Shown: positions 46,958 through 56,380, counted from the stretch's first letter. The stretch: DNA of 64,000 bases from Methylophaga sp. (GCA_002706095.1 PAJP01000022.1:62001-126000), one strand, 5' to 3'. Numbers and translations are program-made. The notes: generated from the sequence alone by a model not told the origin.

Positions 46958-49063
46958 ATGAGAAGTACCAGACACTCCAATTCAGTCTCCATGACTCAAA
47001 ACTGGATTATGGTAAGCAGTGTTTTATCCGCTGTCATAGCCCTTGGTACTTTCTTCTTAATACGTTATTTTTTTCCGACATTTTCATCTATCACCTGGAT
47101 TGCAGGAGCACTGAGTGTTCTCTCTTATTTATGTCTAACTCTATTGTTTTCTCGCTACATTATTCGCCCTCTGCAGTCAGGCATCGATGAGATAGGTCAA
47201 CTGACTCTCTCCATCCCACTGGTTGCCAGCAAAAAATACATTGAGGCCCGCGAGCAATGTGAAAAAATCGATGAAGTCCAGTCAGACCCGGCCATCGTGA
47301 AGCTGAAACAAGCGCTGTGTGATTTAGCTAGTATGCTTGAAGCACTGGAAAGCAAGGTTAGTCAGCGTAATAAAGCGGTATTTAGGGCCCATCAAGCCTT
47401 GAAGAGTGAACGCGATTTCATCACACAACTCGTTGATACCGCTCAGATGATTGTGATGACTTCAGACGATCAACACATCATTCAGTTATTCAACCAATAT
47501 GGTGAGCAATTGACCGGTTTTAGTCGTGACGAAGTGGAAGGTTCGGATGTCGCACGTTTTTTCCCTCCTGGTCACTGGTCCGAAACCGATCATATTCTGA
47601 AAGAGCTGCTACTTGGTAACATCCAGATTGCGCAGCAAGAGGCTGAACTTGTTGATAAAGCAGGACATTTAAAACAAATCTCTTGGTTTCATTCACGTGT
47701 AGAAAGAAATAATGAAACAACACTGATTCTCTCTGTGGGTCTTGATAATACACAAACCCGAGCAGCTGAAAAGCGTATCGTCTGGATGGCTGAACATGAT
47801 CCATTAACGGATTTATGTAATAGAAGAAAATTTACTGAAGAATTCGAAAAGTCATTGCAAACAGCCATTCGTTATCAACATAACAATACGCTTTTGCTAC
47901 TGGATTTAGATCGCTTTAAAGATATCAACGATACCAGTGGCCATCGAGCTGGTGATGAAGCCTTAAAACTTGTCGCAAAAACCCTCAATAGAATCACACG
48001 TTTTACTGATTTTGTTGCCAGGCTAAGTGGTGATGAATTCGCGATTATCATGCCGGAAAGTGATGAAGCTGGCGCCATCACTCTGTCGAAAAAGATACTG
48101 GCTGAGCTATCAACCATTCATCTGAATTATGCGTCTGTGCGTCATACCATCTCGGCCAGTATTGGTATCGTCAACTATCCCCTACAAGATGCCACGACCA
48201 ATGAACTCATAGGCTTTGCAGATTTGGCCATGTATCGAGCGAAAGCTAACGGCAAAGGTCGCTATCATGTTTTTTCATTGGATGATCAAAGTCGTGAACA
48301 GCTACAAAAACGGGTTTATTGGAAACAAAAAATCGAAGAAGCCTTGGAAAATCATCTCTTCGTTCTCTATTTCCAGCCCATACTCAATCTGAATAATAAT
48401 AACATTCAGCATTATGAAGTCCTGGTCAGAATGCGTGATCCCGCCACCCAAGAAATCACTTTACCCGGCAAATTTATCGAAATTGCTGAAGAAGTCGGAC
48501 TCATTCAAAGCATCGACCATTATGTTTTACATCACAGCATAAAAAAATTAGGCGAACTACAAAAACAAGGTTCTAAAGTAGAGTTTGCTATCAATCTGTC
48601 TGGTGCCGTGGTGGATACCCCCGTTTTATTGCCCTATCTAAAAAAATTAATTAAACGCTTTGATGTGGACCCTACCGCCTTAATTTTTGAAGTTACCGAA
48701 ACGGTGGCGGTTTCAAACCTGTATCAAGCGAAATTAATGATGACCGCCATCAAAGCGCTGGGATGCCGTTTTTCACTGGATGACTTTGGCGTTGGTTTTG
48801 CTTCATTCAATTACATGCGGGAACTGCCCATAGACATCATTAAAATCGATGGTATTTTTATACAAAATCTGGATATCAATAAAGACGATCAGCTCTTTGT
48901 TAAAGCATTAATTGATGTAGCAAAAGGGCTTGGTCGCCAGACCATTGCCGAATATGTCGAGAATGAAGCCATACTCCACATTCTACAAAGATACGGGGTC
49001 GACTTTGCTCAAGGCTTTTATATTGGCAAGCCCCAACAAGATTTATTACCCGAGTCAGATTAA
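46958..49063 (+). CDS. GGDEF-EAL c-di-GMP protein with PAS domain
   Basis: 701 residues. Two membrane helices (residues ~15-35 and ~47-67) flank a short loop, followed by a coiled-coil region (~90-150), a PAS domain (~155-265), a GGDEF domain and an EAL domain. The GGDEF active site reads RLSGDEFA (SGDEF, a variant still found in active cyclases). The EAL signature reads YEVLVRMRDP (EVL), with the other catalytic elements kept: EVTETVA, LDDFGVGFASFNYM, IIKIDG, AEYVENEAIL. It may therefore make and break c-di-GMP, or only one of these. It probably acts on surface traits, for which this window holds possible targets (PilZ protein, LapA-like adhesin). A six-codon frame (46941-46961) overlaps its ATG. 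Confidence 0.92.
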   Translation: MRSTRHSNSVSMTQNWIMVSSVLSAVIALGTFFLIRYFFPTFSSITWIAGALSVLSYLCLTLLFSRYIIRPLQSGIDEIGQLTLSIPLVASKKYIEAREQCEKIDEVQSDPAIVKLKQALCDLASMLEALESKVSQRNKAVFRAHQALKSERDFITQLVDTAQMIVMTSDDQHIIQLFNQYGEQLTGFSRDEVEGSDVARFFPPGHWSETDHILKELLLGNIQIAQQEAELVDKAGHLKQISWFHSRVERNNETTLILSVGLDNTQTRAAEKRIVWMAEHDPLTDLCNRRKFTEEFEKSLQTAIRYQHNNTLLLLDLDRFKDINDTSGHRAGDEALKLVAKTLNRITRFTDFVARLSGDEFAIIMPESDEAGAITLSKKILAELSTIHLNYASVRHTISASIGIVNYPLQDATTNELIGFADLAMYRAKANGKGRYHVFSLDDQSREQLQKRVYWKQKIEEALENHLFVLYFQPILNLNNNNIQHYEVLVRMRDPATQEITLPGKFIEIAEEVGLIQSIDHYVLHHSIKKLGELQKQGSKVEFAINLSGAVVDTPVLLPYLKKLIKRFDVDPTALIFEVTETVAVSNLYQAKLMMTAIKALGCRFSLDDFGVGFASFNYMRELPIDIIKIDGIFIQNLDINKDDQLFVKALIDVAKGLGRQTIAEYVENEAILHILQRYGVDFAQGFYIGKPQQDLLPESD

Positions 49064-49072
49064 ATCTTACTG

Positions 49073-49089
49073 CCCTGCACCATGCAGGG
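49073..49089 (+). terminator. Weak hairpin after the GGDEF-EAL gene
   Basis: CCCTGCA and TGCAGGG form a 7-base stem around CCA, 10 bases past the stop. No T-tract follows, so termination is uncertain. Part of the hairpin overlaps an NtrC-like half-site. Confidence 0.35.
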
Positions 49090-49111
49090 ACAAAATATTC
49101 AATATGGTGCA
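49076..49111 (+). promoter_or_regulatory. NtrC-like half-sites upstream of the FNT-cynS promoter
   Basis: TGCACCA (49076-49082) and TGGTGCA (49105-49111) are the two halves of the NtrC consensus, inverted and 22 bases apart. The normal site has them 3-5 bases apart, so these would be two single half-sites. They lie about 90-125 bases upstream of the expected start of transcription, where enhancers for sigma-54 promoters usually sit. Confidence 0.4.
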
Positions 49112-49175
49112 AAAAACCAGCACTCCCCCAGACAAAAACACCACTATCACACTGATATATAAATCATTATTAAAC

Positions 49176-49190
49176 TGGCATAATAAATGC
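49176..49190 (+). promoter_or_regulatory. Sigma-54-type promoter for FNT-cynS
   Basis: TGGCATAATAAATGC has GG (49177-49178) and GC (49189-49190) exactly 10 bases apart, the defining sigma-54 spacing, in an AT-rich setting. Position 6 is T instead of the usual C. Transcription would start near 49202, 37 bases before the channel gene. Confidence 0.6.
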
Positions 49191-49238
49191 CAATTTAAAT
49201 CCACCTTACTTTTTTAGTTCTGTGGAGAAATAAATGCT

Positions 49239-50081
49239 ATGTCTTATATAAGCCCTGGTGAGTTTGTAAAAACAATGGTGGATGCTGGTGAGTCAAAATT
49301 ATTCATGGCCACCCGAGATGTGTTGATTCGTTCATTTATGGCTGGTGCCATTTTAGCCATCGCCGTCGCTCTTGCTGTGACGGCCGCTGTACAAACCGGT
49401 ATTCCAATAGTCGGTGCTTTAATCTTCCCCGTCGGGTTTTGTATTCTGAATTTATTAGGGTTTGATTTATTGACCGGTGTGTTTGCACTTGTGCCATTAG
49501 CTTTATTTGATAAACGCCCTGGTGCGACATTCAATGGTTTACTTAAAAACTGGGGACTAGTCGCTCTGGGTAATTTACTGGGGGCATTAACAACCGCTGT
49601 GTTGATTGGCATTGCCTGGACCTTCGCCTTCACAACCGAGCCCGGTGCAGTCGGACAAGCGATTGCTAAAGCGGCTGAAGCGAGAACACTTGGCTTTGCT
49701 GAGCACGGTGCAGCAGGTTGGTTTACCGTGTTTGTCAAAGGCATTTTATGCAACTGGATGGTGTCCGTTGGTGTGGTCGGTGCCATGTTATCAAAAGACG
49801 TGATGGGTAAGGTCATCGCAATGTGGATGCCGATTCTTATCTTCTTTGGTCTGGTATTTGAGCATGCTGTCGTCAATATGTATTTATTCCCGCTGGGAAT
49901 GATGATGGGTGCACCTATTACTATTGCTGACTGGTTAATCTGGAATGAAATCCCCGTTATTTTAGGTAATTTAGTAGGCGGTTTATTGTTAACCGGCATG
50001 GTGCTTTACGCCACTCACCTTAAACCGGGACCTACTCGTAGCCGTGTTATCGAGCCGGCTAATAAAGTCACCGTTAACTAA
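49239..50081 (+). CDS. Formate/nitrite-family channel next to cyanase
   Basis: 280 residues with six membrane helices of the FNT family (FocA/NirC). Family marks are VGALIFPVGFCILNLLGFDL with TGVFAL, LLKNWGLVALGNLLGALTTA, GILCNWMVSVGVV and FGLVFEHAVVNMYLFPLG. FNT proteins carry small monovalent anions (formate, nitrite, hydrosulfide, cyanate). Pairing with cynS 49 bases downstream suggests uptake of cyanate, or nitrite plus cyanate, but transport selectivity cannot be read. The start is ATG 49239. A GGAG lies 11 bases upstream, which fits better to an out-of-frame ATG at 49234 that opens a five-codon frame. Confidence 0.9.
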   Translation: MSYISPGEFVKTMVDAGESKLFMATRDVLIRSFMAGAILAIAVALAVTAAVQTGIPIVGALIFPVGFCILNLLGFDLLTGVFALVPLALFDKRPGATFNGLLKNWGLVALGNLLGALTTAVLIGIAWTFAFTTEPGAVGQAIAKAAEARTLGFAEHGAAGWFTVFVKGILCNWMVSVGVVGAMLSKDVMGKVIAMWMPILIFFGLVFEHAVVNMYLFPLGMMMGAPITIADWLIWNEIPVILGNLVGGLLLTGMVLYATHLKPGPTRSRVIEPANKVTVN

Positions 50082-50130
50082 TATTGCATTCGTTAATATG
50101 TCGACATCACTTAATAATGCGAGAAATAAG

Positions 50131-50571
50131 ATGAATAAACTGGACATGACTCAAGCCATCATGGTGGCTAAAGAAATTAAACAGCTACAGTGGGAAACGA
50201 TTGCCAACACCATCGGTATGTCCACTGTGTGGACCACTTCAGCTTGCATGGGCATGAATAGCATGCCAGCCGAAAAAGCACATGCTTTATGTGAACTTTT
50301 AGAACTACCAGCCGAAGTCAAAACAGCACTTGAGGCTTACCCGATAAAAAGTTGGGATGAGAGCGTGCCTAAAGATCCATTGATTTATCGCCTCTATGAA
50401 ATTGTTGGCGTATATGGCCCCACTCTGAAAGAAGTCATTCAAGAAAAGTTTGGCGATGGCATTATGAGTGCCATTGATTTTAATATGTCGGTAGAGCGGG
50501 AACACGACCCCAAGGGGGATCGTGTTGTTGTGACAATGAATGGCAAATTTTTACCTTATAAAGCCTGGTAA
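50131..50571 (+). CDS. cynS: Cyanate hydratase (cyanase)
   Basis: 146 residues. The N-terminal helix-turn-helix-like part is WETIANTIGMSTVWTTSACM. The catalytic region contains YRLYEIVGVYGPTLKE (Arg and Glu of the active site) and EKFGDGIMSAIDF (Ser), all three catalytic residues of the E. coli enzyme. It turns cyanate and bicarbonate into ammonia and CO2 as a decamer in the cytoplasm. I chose ATG 50131, which gives the family's usual length; frames to 50098 or 50044 add residues unlike cyanase. It shares a transcript with the FNT channel and is closed by an intrinsic terminator. Confidence 0.95.
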   Translation: MNKLDMTQAIMVAKEIKQLQWETIANTIGMSTVWTTSACMGMNSMPAEKAHALCELLELPAEVKTALEAYPIKSWDESVPKDPLIYRLYEIVGVYGPTLKEVIQEKFGDGIMSAIDFNMSVEREHDPKGDRVVVTMNGKFLPYKAW

Positions 50572-50584
50572 GTTGCCCCTTGGT

Positions 50585-50622
50585 GAAGGGAGATAAACCT
50601 CGGTTTTCTCCCTTCTTTTTTT
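50585..50622. terminator. Terminator between convergent cynS and clpB
   Basis: GAAGGGAGA and TCTCCCTTC form a 9-base stem with an inner AAACC/GGTTT stem, followed by T7 on the plus strand. On the minus strand the clpB transcript meets the same stem with a weaker T-tract, so it mainly serves cynS. Confidence 0.85.
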
Positions 50623-50630
50623 CTCATGTT

Positions 50631-53216
50631 TTAGTGAAGCTTCAGTTCTTTGAAAACCAGTTTATCGGCTTCAACATCGATATTGACGGTATCACCCGCT
50701 GAGAACTTACCTGACAATAAGTCCTGCGCCAGAGGGTTTTCAATCTCCTGTTGAATCACGCGTTTCAGTGGTCTTGCACCATAGACAGGGTCAAAGCCTT
50801 CTGAAGCAATCAAATCCAAAGCCTCATCAGATAACATCAGCTTCATCTCACGCTCGGCCAGTCTTGCACGCAGATGAGATAACTGAATCTCAGCAATCGC
50901 ACGGATTTGCGCCTGTTGTAATGGATGGAATACCACCACATCATCAACCCGGTTGATAAACTCCGGACGGAAATGTTGTGCCACAATCTCCATGACCGCC
51001 GCCTTCATGGCGTCATAATTTTCTTCACCGGCCATTTCCTGAATCACGCTTGAGCCCAGATTAGAGGTCATCACAATAACGGTATTACGAAAATCAACCG
51101 TGCGCCCCTGTCCATCAGTCAAACGGCCATCGTCCAACACCTGAAGCAGGATGTTAAAGACATCCGGATGGGCTTTTTCCACCTCATCTAACAAGATGAC
51201 AGAATAAGGTTTACGTCTGACAGCTTCCGTCAAATAGCCACCTTCCTCATACCCAACATAACCAGGCGGCGCACCGACCAGACGAGCGACGGAATGTTTT
51301 TCCATAAACTCAGACATATCAATTCGAATCATCGCGTCCTGTGTATCAAACAGGAAGTTAGCCAGTGATTTACACAATTCTGTTTTACCCACACCTGTAG
51401 GCCCTAAAAACAGGAACGAGCCATTGGGACGTTGCGGATCAGATAAGCCTGCTCGACTTCTACGAATCGCATTGGCCACTGAGGTAACCGCTTCATCTTG
51501 ACCAATCACTGTTTCGTGTAAGGCGTCGTCCATTTTCAGCAGTTTGTCACGTTCACCTTCCAGCATTTTAGAGATCGGAATGCCCGTCCATTTGGACACT
51601 ACTTCAGCGATTTCCTCTTCACCCACTTTATTACGTAACAAGGTGAATTCTTGCATCTCGGCTTCTGTCGCCAGTTTCAGTTGTTTTTCCAACTCTGGAA
51701 TACGTCCATATTGTAGTTTCGCCATTTTTTCATAATCAGCATTACGATTAGCTGCATCAAGTTCAAGACGCGCTTTTTCCAGCTCTTCTTTTACGTGCTG
51801 ACTACCGTGTAGCGACGCTTTCTCAGACTTCCAGACTTCTTCCAGATCAGTATATTCTCTGGCCAGTTTTTTCATCTCGGTCTCAAGCGTTTCCAGTCGT
51901 TTTTTAGAGGCATCATCACTTTGTTTTTTCAGTGCCATGCGTTCAATTTTTAATTGAATCAAACGACGCTCCAGGCGATCTAAGACCTCTGGCTTGGAAT
52001 CGATTTCCATACGAATGCGACTGGCGGCTTCATCAATAAGGTCAATCGCTTTATCTGGTAACTTTCTGTCTGTAATGTAACGGTTGGACAAGGTCGCCGC
52101 AGCCACAATCGCCGGATCCGTAATATCGACACCATGATGGACTTCATAGCGTTCTGTCAGTCCACGTAAGATGGCGATGGTCGATTCGACCGTAGGCTCA
52201 CCAACGAGCACTTTTTGGAAGCGACGCTCTAAAGCCGCATCTTTTTCCACATACTGACGATATTCATTTAAGGTGGTTGCACCGATACAGTGAAGTTCAC
52301 CACGCGCCAGTGCTGGCTTGAGCATATTACCAGCATCCATCGCGCCTTCCGCTTTACCGGCCCCTACCATGGTATGAATTTCGTCAATAAACAGAATAAT
52401 CTGACCTTCTTGTTTCGATAGATCATTCAAAACAGCTTTCAGGCGTTCTTCAAACTCACCACGGAATTTAGCACCGGCAATCAAAGACCCCATATCCAGC
52501 GCTAAAACCCGTTTATTTTTCATACCATCAGGCACTTCACCATTGACGATACGTTGTGCTAATCCTTCCACAATGGCGGTTTTACCGACACCAGGTTCAC
52601 CGATAAGAACGGGGTTATTTTTAGTACGGCGCTGTAAGACTTGAACAGTACGACGAATTTCATCATCACGACCAATCACCGGATCTAATTTGCCTGCTTC
52701 AGCTCTTGCTGTCAGATCAATGGTGTATTTCTCCAAGGCCTGCCGTTGTTCTTCTGCATTTGGATCAGTCACGCGCTCCCCTCCACGAATCTTATCGATG
52801 GCGTTATTAATCGCCGTTTTGTTACCACCATGCTGTCGTAATAGATCGCCATGTTGGTTTTTATCTTCTGCCAATGCCAATACAAACAGTTCACTGGAAA
52901 TGTACTGATCCTGACGTTTTTGTGCCAGCTTATCGGTTTGATTTAATAACCGGCTTAAGTCTTGTGAAACATGGATATCACCATTGCCACCTTCCACTTG
53001 GGCCAGTCGTGATAACTGCTGTTCTAACTCCGCTTGATAAGCGGCAACACTGACACCACTCTGAGCCAGAATCGGTTTGACACTGCCATTTTGTTGTTGC
53101 AACAAAGCCAACATTAAATGTACAGGTTCAATGAACTGATGATCTTGCCCGACAGCCATACTTTGGGCAGCAGCGAGTGCTTCCTGAAATTTACTGGTTA
53201 ATTTATCGATTTGCAT
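50631..53216 (-). CDS. clpB: ATP-dependent disaggregase ClpB
   Basis: 861 residues, standard for ClpB. An N-terminal Clp_N domain is followed by two AAA+ modules with Walker [17 protein letters not shown] and [12 protein letters not shown], Walker [10 protein letters not shown] and LLDEVEKAH, and a long middle domain (~400-530) rich in Glu/Lys heptads, the coiled-coil M-domain that docks DnaK. There is no IGF loop for ClpP. It rescues aggregated proteins after heat stress with DnaK. It is preceded by a sigma-32 promoter. Confidence 0.98.
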   Translation of the reverse strand: MQIDKLTSKFQEALAAAQSMAVGQDHQFIEPVHLMLALLQQQNGSVKPILAQSGVSVAAYQAELEQQLSRLAQVEGGNGDIHVSQDLSRLLNQTDKLAQKRQDQYISSELFVLALAEDKNQHGDLLRQHGGNKTAINNAIDKIRGGERVTDPNAEEQRQALEKYTIDLTARAEAGKLDPVIGRDDEIRRTVQVLQRRTKNNPVLIGEPGVGKTAIVEGLAQRIVNGEVPDGMKNKRVLALDMGSLIAGAKFRGEFEERLKAVLNDLSKQEGQIILFIDEIHTMVGAGKAEGAMDAGNMLKPALARGELHCIGATTLNEYRQYVEKDAALERRFQKVLVGEPTVESTIAILRGLTERYEVHHGVDITDPAIVAAATLSNRYITDRKLPDKAIDLIDEAASRIRMEIDSKPEVLDRLERRLIQLKIERMALKKQSDDASKKRLETLETEMKKLAREYTDLEEVWKSEKASLHGSQHVKEELEKARLELDAANRNADYEKMAKLQYGRIPELEKQLKLATEAEMQEFTLLRNKVGEEEIAEVVSKWTGIPISKMLEGERDKLLKMDDALHETVIGQDEAVTSVANAIRRSRAGLSDPQRPNGSFLFLGPTGVGKTELCKSLANFLFDTQDAMIRIDMSEFMEKHSVARLVGAPPGYVGYEEGGYLTEAVRRKPYSVILLDEVEKAHPDVFNILLQVLDDGRLTDGQGRTVDFRNTVIVMTSNLGSSVIQEMAGEENYDAMKAAVMEIVAQHFRPEFINRVDDVVVFHPLQQAQIRAIAEIQLSHLRARLAEREMKLMLSDEALDLIASEGFDPVYGARPLKRVIQQEIENPLAQDLLSGKFSAGDTVNIDVEADKLVFKELKLH

Positions 53217-53252
53217 AAGAGGTATTTCCCCTAAAAAAGTAAGTTAATACAG

Positions 53253-53281
53253 AAATGGGGTAAGCCTCGATAAAAATCAAG
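53253..53281 (-). promoter_or_regulatory. Sigma-32 heat-shock promoter for clpB
   Basis: On the minus strand CTTGAT (-35) is followed after 15 bases by CCCCATTT (-10), matching the sigma-32 consensus CTTGAA and CCCCATnT at the right spacing. It lies ~37 bases before the clpB ATG and overlaps the last bases of the acyltransferase gene. Confidence 0.8.
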
Positions 53282-53948
53282 AGAACGAATGTGGATGTTT
53301 TTGCATGGTCTCGATATGACGCGTTAATTCAGCTTTAAGACCATCTATTTCCATCGCAGGTGGCAATATTTTGCCAACCGTTAAAACAACTCGGCTGGGC
53401 ACAAAAGGCGCGAGTAACACGTGTCCCTGTGCTGTAATACCATCCAATCGCAGTGGATATATCGGTGTATTTGTCCATATGGCTAAGCGAACAACGCCTG
53501 CTTTTATTGGTCTTGGTGGATCGCTATCTAAATGAATTTTGCCGTGAGGAAATAAGGCGATTACCTCTCCCTGCTCCAGAGCACGCCTTGCCGCTCGCAA
53601 TGCTTGTTCTGCTCTACCCTTGCGATCAACAGGAATACAACCTGCCGCTTTGAAAATCCAGTGAAGAACGGGGCGATGGTATTCCTCTGAGGCGATCAGA
53701 AACCGTAATGGTCGACGGCTCGCCGCAATCAGCAATAAAGGATCAAGCCCGGAAACATGGTTTGCAGCCACAATCGCTGGGCCTTGTTCTGGCAAGGGTA
53801 ACACCAGACCAGGATGACGATGTAACACTTTGCAGAGAAGGCGGGTTAGCCCATCCAGCCAGTTCACATGCATGCCACCCCAGTCAGCGCGTGACTGAGA
53901 TAAACACAAGATAAAAAAGGCGAAAACAAGAATAAGCGTTATCCACAT
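53277..53948 (-). CDS. PlsC-type 1-acyl-glycerol-phosphate acyltransferase
   Basis: About 223 residues. An N-terminal membrane helix (ITLILVFAFFILCLS) is followed by the HX4D motif NHVSGLDPLLL, the LHWIFKAAGCIPVDRKG segment and FPHGKIHLDS (the FPEG-like motif, with His in place of Glu). It probably acylates lysophosphatidic acid or another lysolipid at the inner membrane. I chose ATG 53948, four bases after the yciO stop; longer frames overlap yciO by up to 110 bases. Confidence 0.86.
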   Translation of the reverse strand: MWITLILVFAFFILCLSQSRADWGGMHVNWLDGLTRLLCKVLHRHPGLVLPLPEQGPAIVAANHVSGLDPLLLIAASRRPLRFLIASEEYHRPVLHWIFKAAGCIPVDRKGRAEQALRAARRALEQGEVIALFPHGKIHLDSDPPRPIKAGVVRLAIWTNTPIYPLRLDGITAQGHVLLAPFVPSRVVLTVGKILPPAMEIDGLKAELTRHIETMQKHPHSFS

Positions 53949-53952
53949 ACGC

Positions 53953-54576
53953 TTAACTCTCAAACGGCGCAGTATCTCCCATGCCATGTCGGGTGACTTC
54001 AGGTAAGTCATCAACAAATTCAACCACGGTGGTGGGTTCTGCACCACAGGCACCGCCATCAATAATTAGATCCACCTGCTTACCAATGGCATCAACAATG
54101 TCATCGGCATCGGTCATGGGCATATCATCACCAGGTAAAATCAAGGTTGAACTCATTAAAGGCTCATTCAGTTCTTCCAACAGTGCCAATGCAATCGTGT
54201 GTTCCGGAATGCGTAAACCTATGGTTTTTCGTTTGGGATGCTGTAATTTTCGAGGTACTTCCTTGGTCGCCGGTAAAATAAAGGTGTAAGGACCGGGAGT
54301 GTAGGCCTTTAAAAGACGAAAGACCGCATTGTTGAATTTTGCATAGGTTGAGAGTTCTGATAAATCCCGACACACCAAAGTAAAGTTATGATCGACATCC
54401 AGTTGGCGAATCCGACGCAGTCGTTCCATGGCATTGTTATCACCAATCTGGCATCCCAGTGCATAACCAGAGTCAGTGGGGTAGACAATCAAACCACCAC
54501 GACGAATAATTTCGCAGGCCTGTTTGATGAGTCTGACCTGAGGATTCTCTGGATGTATTTGAAAAAACTGGCTCAT
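53953..54576 (-). CDS. yciO: YciO, TsaC/Sua5-like protein
   Basis: 207 residues, closely similar over its length to E. coli YciO: MSQFFQIHPENPQ, VYPTDSGYALGCQIGDNNAM, NFTLVCRDLSELSTY and QVDLIIDGGACGAEPTTVVE. It is a single YrdC domain. YciO is a paralogue of the threonylcarbamoyl-AMP synthase TsaC but is not the main one in E. coli. It follows rnm by 26 bases. Confidence 0.92.
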   Translation of the reverse strand: MSQFFQIHPENPQVRLIKQACEIIRRGGLIVYPTDSGYALGCQIGDNNAMERLRRIRQLDVDHNFTLVCRDLSELSTYAKFNNAVFRLLKAYTPGPYTFILPATKEVPRKLQHPKRKTIGLRIPEHTIALALLEELNEPLMSSTLILPGDDMPMTDADDIVDAIGKQVDLIIDGGACGAEPTTVVEFVDDLPEVTRHGMGDTAPFES

Positions 54577-54602
54577 ATGAAATCACTTTATAAAATTTGG
54601 TC

Positions 54603-55436
54603 TTAATTCACCCATGTAGACCAGATGGGTGTCACATTTGGCGGCAAGTCTGTCATTTTACCGAGTTCAGTATAGCTATTGTCAGGGCTGTGAAAGTCGG
54701 AGCCTGCAGAAGCCAGCAAATCAAATTCTGTTGCCAGTCGTGCCATTGTTCTCACCTCTTCCGGGTGCTGAGAGCCTGATGCAACTTCAATACCCGCCCC
54801 GCCCAGATCTTTAAATTCAGCGACTAATTTCCGACGTTTTGTCGCCGTCATTTTATACCGTGCAGGATGCGCTATCACGGCTTGTCCACCAGCAGCATTA
54901 ATCCAGTTAACGGTCTCTTCGAGGCTGGCCCAATTGCCACTGACATACCCCGGTTTGTTACGAACCAAAAAGCGCTTAAACACATCCTTCATATCTTTTG
55001 CATAGCCTTTTTCAACTAAAAAGCGAGCAAAATGTACACGTCCCATCATCGTTTCAGATGCATATTGACTCGCGCCCTCATAAGCGCCAGAGATGCCGGC
55101 TTTCTCTAAACGGGTTGCAATATCTATGGCTCGCTGACGCCGATAATCTCGCAAAGCTGATAATCCTTCCTGCAAAGCCGCATTATCAATATCAATTTGC
55201 AGACCGACAATATGCACGGTCGCACCATGCCAGCTGACGGAGATTTCTACCCCAGGAATCAGAACAAGATCCTGAGACAGAGCCTCCTTCATCGCCTGTC
55301 TGATGCCTTCTGTTCCATCATGGTCTGTCAACGCAAGATGAGTAACACCTTGCTGCTTGGCGCGCGATACCAACGCTTCTGGTGTGAGCGAACCATCAGA
55401 AGCGGTGGAATGGGTATGTAAGTCAAACTGAGTCAT
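54603..55436 (-). CDS. rnm: PHP-domain 5'-3' exoribonuclease/nucleotide phosphatase (YciV/RnmAmp type)
   Basis: About 277 residues. The four PHP metal motifs are seen: FDLHTHSTASDGSL, LALTDHDGTEGI, VIPGVE-like LVLIPGVEISVSW, and near the end AVIAHPARYKM and AGSDFHSP. YciV/TrpH enzymes hydrolyse 3',5'-bisphosphonucleotides and trim short RNAs and 5S rRNA. I chose ATG 55436 (MTQFDLHTHS), because the longer frame to 55517 adds 27 residues unlike the family and would overlap the divergent yciB. Together with yciO it matches the E. coli gene order. Confidence 0.9.
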   Translation of the reverse strand: MTQFDLHTHSTASDGSLTPEALVSRAKQQGVTHLALTDHDGTEGIRQAMKEALSQDLVLIPGVEISVSWHGATVHIVGLQIDIDNAALQEGLSALRDYRRQRAIDIATRLEKAGISGAYEGASQYASETMMGRVHFARFLVEKGYAKDMKDVFKRFLVRNKPGYVSGNWASLEETVNWINAAGGQAVIAHPARYKMTATKRRKLVAEFKDLGGAGIEVASGSQHPEEVRTMARLATEFDLLASAGSDFHSPDNSYTELGKMTDLPPNVTPIWSTWVN

Positions 55437-55489
55437 AGGTGATATTTTACGATAGAATGCAGACATCCTGCTTGAAGTGAAAAAACGAA

Positions 55490-56068
55490 ATGAAATTATT
55501 CTTCGATTTCCTGCCAATAGTGTTGTTTTTTGTAGCGTACAAGTTCGGCGGCGGAGAGTACACGTTTAATGGCATTAGCTATCAGTTAGAAGGTATCTAT
55601 GTCGCGACCGCCGTCATGATTGTGGTCAGTTTATTACAGGTTTGCATCACTTGGTTGTTGTATCGAAAAGTCGAACGTGCGCATTTAATCACTCTGGCCT
55701 TAGTACTAGTGTTAGGCGGGCTGACGCTCTGGTTACATACCCCGGACTTTATTAAGTGGAAACCCACGGCAGTAAACTGGTTATTCGCATTAGTCTTTAT
55801 AGCGGCTTATCTGTTTACCGATAAATCGTTGCTGGAACGAATGATGGCGGATCATATTCAATTACCAGCCAAAGTCTGGACTCGTCTCAACCTGGCCTGG
55901 GTCGCTTTTTTTATATTATCCGGTCTCGTTAACCTGTATGTGGCCTTTAACTATGATGAAGCTACGTGGGTTAACTTCAAATTATTTGGCATGTTAGGAC
56001 TAACCATCGTCTTTGTTGTGGCACAGTCCATTTATTTGGCCAAACATGCTGTAGAAGTAAAAAAATAG
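55490..56068 (+). CDS. yciB: Inner membrane protein YciB (septation protein A)
   Basis: 192 residues with five to six membrane helices. It begins MKLFFDFLPIVLFFVAYKF and contains FIKWKPTAVNWLFALVFIAA, LLERMMADHIQLPAKVWTRL and NLYVAFNYDEATWVNFKLFG, the YciB family blocks. It is linked to cell envelope synthesis and septation. It is divergent from rnm and 12 bases upstream of yciI. Confidence 0.95.
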   Translation: MKLFFDFLPIVLFFVAYKFGGGEYTFNGISYQLEGIYVATAVMIVVSLLQVCITWLLYRKVERAHLITLALVLVLGGLTLWLHTPDFIKWKPTAVNWLFALVFIAAYLFTDKSLLERMMADHIQLPAKVWTRLNLAWVAFFILSGLVNLYVAFNYDEATWVNFKLFGMLGLTIVFVVAQSIYLAKHAVEVKK

Positions 56069-56080
56069 GGATTGTGAATT

Positions 56081-56380
56081 ATGTTATATGCCATTATCAG
56101 CGAAGATAATCCAGACAGTCTCAGCAAGCGTCTTGCTGCCAGACCTGCGCATTTGGAACGTCTTCAAGTACTACAGAACCAAGGCCGTCTTGTTTTGGCT
56201 GGTCCTCACCCTGCTGTTGACACAGAAGCCCCGGGAGAAGCTGGATTCAGTGGTAGTCTGGTTGTTGCTGAGTTTGACAGCCTTGAACAAGCACAATCAT
56301 GGGCAGCAGAAGATCCTTATGTGGATGCTGATGTCTACGCCAACGTCACCGTTAAACCCTTTAAAAAAGTCTTACCATGA
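56081..56380 (+). CDS. yciI: YciI-like protein
   Basis: 99 residues, one YCII domain. The His of RPAHLERL and the Asp of [12 protein letters not shown] are the conserved pair of the putative active site. The family is small and dimeric, related to ferredoxin-like enzymes; no physiological reaction is established for YciI. It overlaps the BolA-like gene by 4 bases. Confidence 0.92.
   Translation: MLYAIISEDNPDSLSKRLAARPAHLERLQVLQNQGRLVLAGPHPAVDTEAPGEAGFSGSLVVAEFDSLEQAQSWAAEDPYVDADVYANVTVKPFKKVLP

Noticed and set aside
49244-49999. 251-residue open frame antisense to the FNT channel
   Set aside because: It lies fully inside a gene with strong family motifs. Its composition (many Pro, Thr, Asn) is what the reverse strand of a membrane protein gene gives. 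No ribosome site or family pattern is seen.
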